DNA of 64,000 nt from positions 3,032,501 through 3,096,500 of the forward strand of contig NZ_RWJF01000001.1 in the NCBI RefSeq assembly GCF_003970925.1, given 5' to 3'. Shown here in pieces: positions 59,320 to 64,000 of this stretch. The DNA comes from Sphingomonas ginkgonis. GTDB taxonomy: Bacteria > Pseudomonadota > Alphaproteobacteria > Sphingomonadales > Sphingomonadaceae. The position numbers and the translations under genes are program-made. The first letter of the stretch is position 1, and each line of letters opens with the position of its first letter. The notes below the pieces were generated by a model that was not told the origin of the DNA, did not search any database, and saw only the letters and a list, made by a program, of their open reading frames with translations.

Positions 59320-61086
59320 TTACGAGCCCGCGACCTTCCGCTGCGCCGAACGCTTGCGCTGCCAGCCCGGCTCGAGCCCCGGGAGAGCCTGCTTCCCGGT
59401 CGCCGGTCGGGCCGGCGGGTCGAGCTCAAGCGAGTCGCTGTCGGGCAGCCCGAGGAATGCCCCGATCTCGCGCAGCGCGATCCGCTGGCTGGTCAGCGAC
59501 ACCACCGGGTGGTCGAGCCCATGGACCGGGCGGACGATGACGCCCGAGATGTTGCGCACCCGGCGGCCGCCCGGCCCGAACTTGCTGAGGCTCTGCCACG
59601 ACCGGTCGCCCTCGCCGGCGACGAGCCGAAAGTCGGTTCCCTGCCCCGCCGCGCGCTGCAGCTGGCGGAGCACGCCGCGCACCTCGGGCTCGGGCCAGAA
59701 CTGCGCGCGCATCCGCGCGAACGCGACCTTGGCCTCGGAGATGAGGCGGTGGCGGATGGTCAGCGCGCGGCGGATCTTGACCGGGGTGCGCAGGTAGATG
59801 GAGCGCATCGATTCGGCATGCGCCGAGCGGTCGAGCGGGGTGCCGGGCTTCCAGGTGATCCAGGAATTGAAGGCGAGCACCCGCTTGATCGCGCCGTCGC
59901 CCTCGCAGGCGGCCTGGATCGCGTGATAGCCGCCGGTGCAGACGCCGACCGCCGAGATGTCCCCGAACCCCAGCTTCGCGAGCGCCGACGCCGCCTGGTT
60001 CACCTCCGCGGTGCGGACCGTGTTGTAGACATGGACCGTGCCCTCGCCGTGCGCGTCGCTCTCCCCCACCCCGAGGAAATCGACGCGGAGCGTGGCGACG
60101 CCGCGCCGGGCCAGCGCCCGCGCCGCCTTGACCGGGAAGTTGCCGTCTCCGGTCCGCGGGTTGGCGGAGGTGTTGACGATGATCACCGCTTGGCGGGCCC
60201 GGTCCTTGCCCGGTGGCTGGGTCAGCACGCCGCGCAGCCCGCCACCGACGTCGATCCGCTCCTCCATCCAGCCGTCACCCGCGAGAGAAGACGGCAGCCG
60301 CTGACCGGCCGCCACAGTCGCGGTCACCGGGAATTGCCGTTTTAGCCATCCCCGCGTCGCTTCGAACGTCTCGAGCGGCGGAGCGCTCAGGTGCGAATCC
60401 TTGAACAGCTGGTTGTAGCCGGCGAACGGGATGATCTCGGCCTTTTCGCCGAGGCTGTCGCGCAGCGGCTTGGGAATGGACGGACTGACCACCAGCGTCG
60501 GCGGCCACGGCCCGGCGCGCTTGCCGAGGTCGACCATGCGCACCGAGGCGATCGCCGCGGCGGAGAGCCACACGCCGTTGACCTCGAGCGTGCCCGCGAC
60601 GTCGTTCGACTGGTCGCTCATCGCCAGCGCCCGCTCCAGCTCGCGGAGCCAGCCGGCCCCGGTCGCGATCGGGTCGAGCAGAATCAGTCCGTCCGGGTCG
60701 AGCGTCGTCGCCGCCTCGGCCGCCAGCGTGGCGCCGATCCGCAGGCCCGCCAGCACCAGCTTCGAAGCGCCGAACGAGCGGCGGGCGAAGCGACCGGCCG
60801 CGGCGACGCCGTCCAGCCAGTGCTGCCACTGGTCCTCGCCCGGGTGGACGTCGAGGGAGTCGCCATGGCCACGATGGTCGAAGCGCAGGACCCGGTAGCC
60901 CGCGCGGGCGAGCGCGTCCGCCCACTCGAACATGGCGCGATAGGTCCAGATGAAGTCGCGGCCGACCGGCGGGCAGATCACCACCGTCACGTCAGGGCTG
61001 CCACCGGTAGGCACGTGCAGCATGCCGGCGAGCCCGTCGAACGCTACCGGCTGAAGTTCCCGCTGTTGTGCCCCATGGTCATGCAT
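59320..61086 (-). CDS. Tandem double alpha/beta-hydrolase, exosortase-A hydrolase-like (588 aa)
   Basis: Two complete alpha/beta-hydrolase-like domains in one chain: domain 1 about residues 15-280 (VICPPVGRDFIWTYRAMFEW, YRVLRFDHRGHGDSL) and domain 2 about 300-570 (VIIVNTSANPRTGDG, VATLRVDFLGVGESD). The nucleophile elbow of domain 1 reads AGLRIGATLA, with Arg116 at the nucleophile position, and that of domain 2 reads VGVCTGGYHA, with Cys383 there; neither is serine. Single-domain proteins like each half are known as hydrolases 1 and 2 of exosortase-A systems. The fused order here and the neighbours support that. It is divergent from the GNAT-ACP-decarboxylase operon. Start is the ATG giving MHDHGAQQREL. 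Confidence 0.85.
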   Translation of the reverse strand: MHDHGAQQRELQPVAFDGLAGMLHVPTGGSPDVTVVICPPVGRDFIWTYRAMFEWADALARAGYRVLRFDHRGHGDSLDVHPGEDQWQHWLDGVAAAGRFARRSFGASKLVLAGLRIGATLAAEAATTLDPDGLILLDPIATGAGWLRELERALAMSDQSNDVAGTLEVNGVWLSAAAIASVRMVDLGKRAGPWPPTLVVSPSIPKPLRDSLGEKAEIIPFAGYNQLFKDSHLSAPPLETFEATRGWLKRQFPVTATVAAGQRLPSSLAGDGWMEERIDVGGGLRGVLTQPPGKDRARQAVIIVNTSANPRTGDGNFPVKAARALARRGVATLRVDFLGVGESDAHGEGTVHVYNTVRTAEVNQAASALAKLGFGDISAVGVCTGGYHAIQAACEGDGAIKRVLAFNSWITWKPGTPLDRSAHAESMRSIYLRTPVKIRRALTIRHRLISEAKVAFARMRAQFWPEPEVRGVLRQLQRAAGQGTDFRLVAGEGDRSWQSLSKFGPGGRRVRNISGVIVRPVHGLDHPVVSLTSQRIALREIGAFLGLPDSDSLELDPPARPATGKQALPGLEPGWQRKRSAQRKVAGS

Positions 61087-61189
61087 AGCCGAGTTCAACA
61101 CTCTCCCGGTCGCAACAATCGACCCGCCAACGCAACATTGCGGCAGCAAGAGCGGCCCCTGAGCGAAATTTTATAACTCTTTGATGAGA

Positions 61190-61231
61190 ATTATACAACG
61201 AGTTAACGAAACCCGCCTAAGCCGCTATACT
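61190..61231. promoter_or_regulatory. Divergent promoter region of the carrier-protein cassette
   Basis: AT-rich stretch within the 280-base gap between the tandem hydrolase and GNAT starts. On plus, TTAACG (61203-61208) and TATACT (61226-61231) are 17 bases apart and could drive the GNAT operon, leaving a leader of about 130 bases containing a GGCCTT/AAGGGCC stem (about 61243-61260). On minus, TATAAT (61195-61190) is a candidate -10 for the hydrolase, without a clear -35. The closeness suggests co-regulation of both arms. Confidence 0.4.
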
Positions 61232-61366
61232 CCGCCAAGCCCGGCCTTCAGCAAGGGCCGGCTGCAAAATATAGGGGCGGTGTCCTCAAAGTAACAGTTC
61301 GCAGGGCAACCGGCCTGTCATGCCGATCGCCCCTCGCCCAACAGCGTATCCGATGGAAGGAACAAG

Positions 61367-62026
61367 GTGCAGCAGCAGGTCCGGGTCGCCCGCCAGGAGG
61401 ACGTGCCGTTCCTCGCCTGGGTGATGTATGAATCGATGGTGCCGAGCACCGGCAAAGGCATCTTCGACGAGGCGCTTGAAGGCACCGGCACGACTCCGCT
61501 CGAGTTTCACCAAGCGCTGCTGCGCTCGGGCAGCAACAACTGGAGCTCGCTCGACAGCTTTCTCGTCCTTGACGACGACGAGGGCCGGCCGGCCGGGGCG
61601 ATGGGAGCGTTCGACGGCACGATCGAAGACCTCCGGCCGCTGACCGCGGCAGGGCTCGAGAGGGTGGCGGCGGAACTGGGCTGGTCGAGCGACGTTACCC
61701 GCGCGTTTTGGCGGCGCTACATTTCCTTCTTCGGGCTGTTCGGGAAAAGCCCGCAGCTGCTCCACGCGGCGAGCTATGTGCTCGAATTCTCGGCGATCCG
61801 CTCGGACCTGCGCGGGAAGGGCATCTACGGGCGCTTCCTCGAAGGTCATCGCGAGCGCGCCCGGGCGCTCGGGCATGACGCGATGAGCGCGTCCGCCGTT
61901 TTCGGCAACGAGGCGGTGATCCGCGCGATCACCCGCTTCGGGTTCAAGGAAGCGCGGCGGATCGGCCCGGAAGCCTATCGTAACCGTTTTCCCGGTATGA
62001 TCCGCTACCGCTACGAAATCGACTGA
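61367..62026 (+). CDS. GNAT family acyltransferase in the ACP cassette (219 aa)
   Basis: A GNAT fold: first strand VRVARQEDVPFLAWVMYESM, an unusual insert of about 60 residues (FDEALEGTGTTPLEFHQALL and LDSFLVLDDDEGRPAGAMGA), the acetyl-CoA loop region SAIRSDLRGKGIYGRFLEGH, and the end helix and strand (NEAVIRAITRFGFKEARRIG). Starts with GTG after GAAGGAACAAG. It is the first gene of a run with a stand-alone ACP, a PLP decarboxylase and an AMP-ligase, so it may transfer an acyl group from the ACP onto an amine. The acyl donor is not shown by the sequence. Confidence 0.78.
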   Translation: MQQQVRVARQEDVPFLAWVMYESMVPSTGKGIFDEALEGTGTTPLEFHQALLRSGSNNWSSLDSFLVLDDDEGRPAGAMGAFDGTIEDLRPLTAAGLERVAAELGWSSDVTRAFWRRYISFFGLFGKSPQLLHAASYVLEFSAIRSDLRGKGIYGRFLEGHRERARALGHDAMSASAVFGNEAVIRAITRFGFKEARRIGPEAYRNRFPGMIRYRYEID

Positions 62027-62073
62027 CGTTCCGCCTTTCACCCCTGCCCAATTTCGAAACATGGAGACTGCCC

Positions 62074-62322
62074 GTGTCGTTGGACGCGAATTCCCTGAAG
62101 GACTTTCTGGCGAGCGAGCTCGGCATTTCCGAGTCCGAGGTCGACAATGACACGCTGCTGTTCAGCACCGGCGTGGTCGACAGCTTCGCGCTGGTCGCGA
62201 TGATGACCTTCATCGAGAATGAGACCGGCTACCTCATCCCGCCAACCGACATCACGCTCGACAATTTCGACAGCATCGACCGGATCCTGGCCTATCTTCG
62301 CAACGCGTCCGCGATCGCCTGA
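62074..62322 (+). CDS. Stand-alone acyl carrier protein of the cassette (82 aa)
   Basis: Ser37 in STGVVDSFALVAMMTFIENE is the expected phosphopantetheine site (DSF in place of the usual DSL). The sequence SLDANSLKDFLASELGISES before it and IPPTDITLDNFDSIDRILAY after it match small ACP-fold proteins seen in exosortase-A loci. GTG start. It is distinct in sequence from the ACP beside spt, so the window encodes two dedicated carrier proteins. It should carry the intermediate made by the ligase or the decarboxylase. Confidence 0.85.
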   Translation: MSLDANSLKDFLASELGISESEVDNDTLLFSTGVVDSFALVAMMTFIENETGYLIPPTDITLDNFDSIDRILAYLRNASAIA

Positions 62323-62350
62323 CGCCCCGGCACTTCAAGGACCCGCCTCC

Positions 62351-63619
62351 ATGGCCATCAGCAACAGCAAGCTCGTCGAGATCGCGGCCGCGAACGGCAC
62401 GCCCTTCTACATCTTCGACGCGGCGGCGATCCGCGACCGCTTCGCGCAGCTCGAGCAGACCTTCGGGGCGCTGTTCGGGGTCAGCTACGCGGTAAAGGCG
62501 AACCCCAATCTCGAGCTGCTGCGGCTGGTCGACCCGTTCGTCGCGACCTTCGACGTCTCCTCCTACAAGGAGATCGAGCGGGTGCTGGCGATCGGCTGCC
62601 CGCCCGAGCGCATCACCTTCTCCGGCCCGGCCAAGCGCGAGGCGGAGGTCCGCGGCGCGGTCGAGCAGCGGATCGGCGAGCTGGTGGTCGAATCGCTTCA
62701 CGAGGCGGAGGTCGCCAGCGCCCATGCGGTCGAGCTGGGCGTCCGCCAGCCGATCCTACTGCGGATCAATCCGGCCTCGGGCCCGAAGCATTTCGGAGTG
62801 AGCTTCTCCGGGCGGGCCAGCCAGTTCGGGATCGACGAGGAAGAGGTCGGGCAGGCGCTGTCGCGGATCGCCCAGCTGCCCGGGCTCGAGCTGGTCGGCT
62901 TCCACATCTACTCGGGGACCAACAGCCTCAACCCGGAAGCCATCGCGGACAATATGACGGGCTTCGTCCGCATCTTCCGCGCGGCTTCGGAGCAGGCCGA
63001 CATCCGCCCGCGCAAGCTGGTGTTCGGGGCCGGGTTCGGCCTGCCCTATGGCGCCGCCGACGAGCCGCTCGACATCCAGGCGGTCGCCGCCGGGGTCGAG
63101 GCGACCATCCGCGAGCTCAAGGCCGAGCCGCGCTTCCAGTCGGCCGAGTGCGTGCTCGAGATGGGCCGCTGGCTGGTCGGGCCGCCGGGGCTGCTGGTCA
63201 CCGCCGTGGTCGGCGAGAAGGAGAGCCGCGGGGCGCACATGCGGCTGTGCGACGCGGGCTTCAACAACCATCTCGCCGCGTTCGGGATGATGGGGACGGT
63301 GATCAAGCGCAACTGGCGGATCCGCAACGTTTCCAACCCGAACGCCGCGACCGACAAATACACGCTGGTCGGGCCGCTCTGCACCAGCATCGACGTGCTC
63401 GCCACCAACATCGAGCTGCCCGCGGTGCGGCGCGGCGACCTGCTGGCAGTCGAGAATTCGGGCGCCTACGGCCTCACCGCCAGCCCGACTCGCTTCATCA
63501 GCCACCCCGAGCCGCGCGAATATCTGCTCGACGGCGAGACGCTGGTCGACGCGACCGAGAGCGAGCTCAACTACTGGGCCGAGATCGACCGCACCGGCCG
63601 GCTGAAGCGGAGCGCATGA
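62351..63619 (+). CDS. Type III PLP-dependent decarboxylase, exosortase-A-associated type (422 aa)
   Basis: A DapDC/ODC-fold decarboxylase: the PLP lysine is Lys49 in GVSYAVKANPNLELLRLV, the phosphate-binding and ring glycine parts are FHIYSGTNSLNPE and KLVFGAGFGLPYG, and the catalytic cysteine motif from the partner subunit is GPLCTSIDVL, followed by GAYGLTASPTRF. It most resembles the pyridoxal decarboxylases of exosortase-A clusters rather than LysA. The substrate (diaminopimelate, ornithine, or an ACP-bound amino acid) cannot be told. Its stop overlaps the ligase start (ATGA). Confidence 0.88.
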   Translation: MAISNSKLVEIAAANGTPFYIFDAAAIRDRFAQLEQTFGALFGVSYAVKANPNLELLRLVDPFVATFDVSSYKEIERVLAIGCPPERITFSGPAKREAEVRGAVEQRIGELVVESLHEAEVASAHAVELGVRQPILLRINPASGPKHFGVSFSGRASQFGIDEEEVGQALSRIAQLPGLELVGFHIYSGTNSLNPEAIADNMTGFVRIFRAASEQADIRPRKLVFGAGFGLPYGAADEPLDIQAVAAGVEATIRELKAEPRFQSAECVLEMGRWLVGPPGLLVTAVVGEKESRGAHMRLCDAGFNNHLAAFGMMGTVIKRNWRIRNVSNPNAATDKYTLVGPLCTSIDVLATNIELPAVRRGDLLAVENSGAYGLTASPTRFISHPEPREYLLDGETLVDATESELNYWAEIDRTGRLKRSA

Positions 63620-64000
63620 TCCTGACGGCGGCCTCGGGCGAGACGCTGTGGGCGCGGTTCGAGCGCGTCGCCGCCGCCCGTGCCGACCATCCCGCGCTGA
63701 TCCAGGGCGACACGCGGACCAGCTTCGCCGAGCTCGCCGCCGCGGCGCTCCGCTACGGCCGCGCCTTTCGCGACGCCGGGGTCAGGCCGGGCGACCGCTG
63801 CCTCTTCTTCAGCACCAACCGGCCCGAGCTCGCCGCGGCGATGCTCGGGGCGTGGCGGGCGGGCGCGGTGGTCGCGCTGCTCAACGACGAGGCGCCGCTC
63901 GCCCACCTCGAGCATGCGATCCGGGTCGTCGCCCCGGCCGCGCTGGTGACCGCGGACAGCGATGCCGGGCGGGTCGCGGGGCTGTTCGACGGCCCGCTCG
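63616..64000 (+). CDS. AMP-forming acyl/amino-acid ligase, N-terminal part (runs off the right edge)
   Basis: The first 128 residues are present, beginning MILTAASGETLWARFERVAA, and include NRPELAAAMLGAWRAGAVVA and LNDEAPLAHLEHAIRVVAPA, typical for the N-terminal domain of acyl-CoA synthetase/adenylating enzymes. The AMP-binding core motif (YTSGTTGxPK type) is beyond the edge. Overlap with the decarboxylase (ATGA) shows the operon continues. Exosortase-A-associated ligases have this position and size. Confidence 0.8.
   Translation, partial: MILTAASGETLWARFERVAAARADHPALIQGDTRTSFAELAAAALRYGRAFRDAGVRPGDRCLFFSTNRPELAAAMLGAWRAGAVVALLNDEAPLAHLEHAIRVVAPAALVTADSDAGRVAGLFDGPL

Overview
This is a GC-rich, gene-dense bacterial chromosome segment that looks like the order Sphingomonadales (Sphingomonas / Sphingomicrobium / Sphingosinicella type). 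The best evidence is an acyl carrier protein gene directly coupled to a serine palmitoyltransferase gene, the entry step of sphingolipid synthesis. Supporting signs are a SciP-type cell-cycle regulator, an ATP12-type F1 assembly chaperone, a PHA synthase with a phasin, a serC leader RNA, and dispersed palindromic repeats of the kind common in sphingomonad genomes. No insertion sequence, prophage, CRISPR array, rRNA or plasmid function is visible. It reads as core chromosome plus one specialised biosynthetic cassette at the right edge.

Layout, left to right. 1-7.8 kb: two short-chain dehydrogenases, a hypothetical, a hotdog thioesterase, the ACP-SPT pair, a hybrid histidine kinase, and a minus-strand pair of a diacylglycerol-kinase-like enzyme and a Tam41-like (mitochondrial-type) CTP:phosphatidate cytidylyltransferase. 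8-16.8 kb: lptF-lptG, a DsbA-like protein, a fatty-acid desaturase, an acetyltransferase-like protein coupled to an Asp/Asn beta-hydroxylase, xth, erpA and an M23 peptidase. 16.9-21.4 kb: a structured leader RNA, serC, a palindromic repeat, serA and purA, with related repeats on both sides of purA. 21.4-30 kb: a GNAT with a Pro-Glu linker, DUF445, an RND efflux pump with adaptor, a SIMPL protein and two GlsB/YeaQ proteins.

30-47 kb: sciP, mnmA, NUDIX, an exported alpha/beta hydrolase, a PhzF / cation diffusion facilitator / pdxH operon, a DnaJ-type chaperone, YihY, fabI, acyP, murA, clpS, a phasin with a palindromic operator-like promoter and a strong terminator, gmk, a four-gene overlapping RluA-HAD-membrane-ATP12 operon, and small hypotheticals. 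47-58.4 kb: rarD, small proteins, a GT87 glycosyltransferase, phaC, a TRIC-type channel, an aminotransferase, glpX, recJ and tRNA-Glu(UUC). 58.5-64 kb: a crotonase, then a tandem double alpha/beta hydrolase divergent from an operon of GNAT, stand-alone ACP, type-III PLP decarboxylase and AMP-forming ligase (cut by the window end).

Functional themes are the envelope (sphingolipid synthesis, LPS export, phospholipid precursor supply, murein synthesis and hydrolysis, fabI, desaturase), carbon storage (PHA synthase and phasin) and amino-acid metabolism (serC-serA, PLP enzymes). The ACP/decarboxylase/ligase/hydrolase cassette resembles the accessory genes known from exosortase-A loci, but no exosortase lies inside the window. 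It is the best candidate for an incompletely described system. A second strong candidate is the lipid kinase plus Tam41-like pair, which would make CDP-diacylglycerol independently of CdsA.
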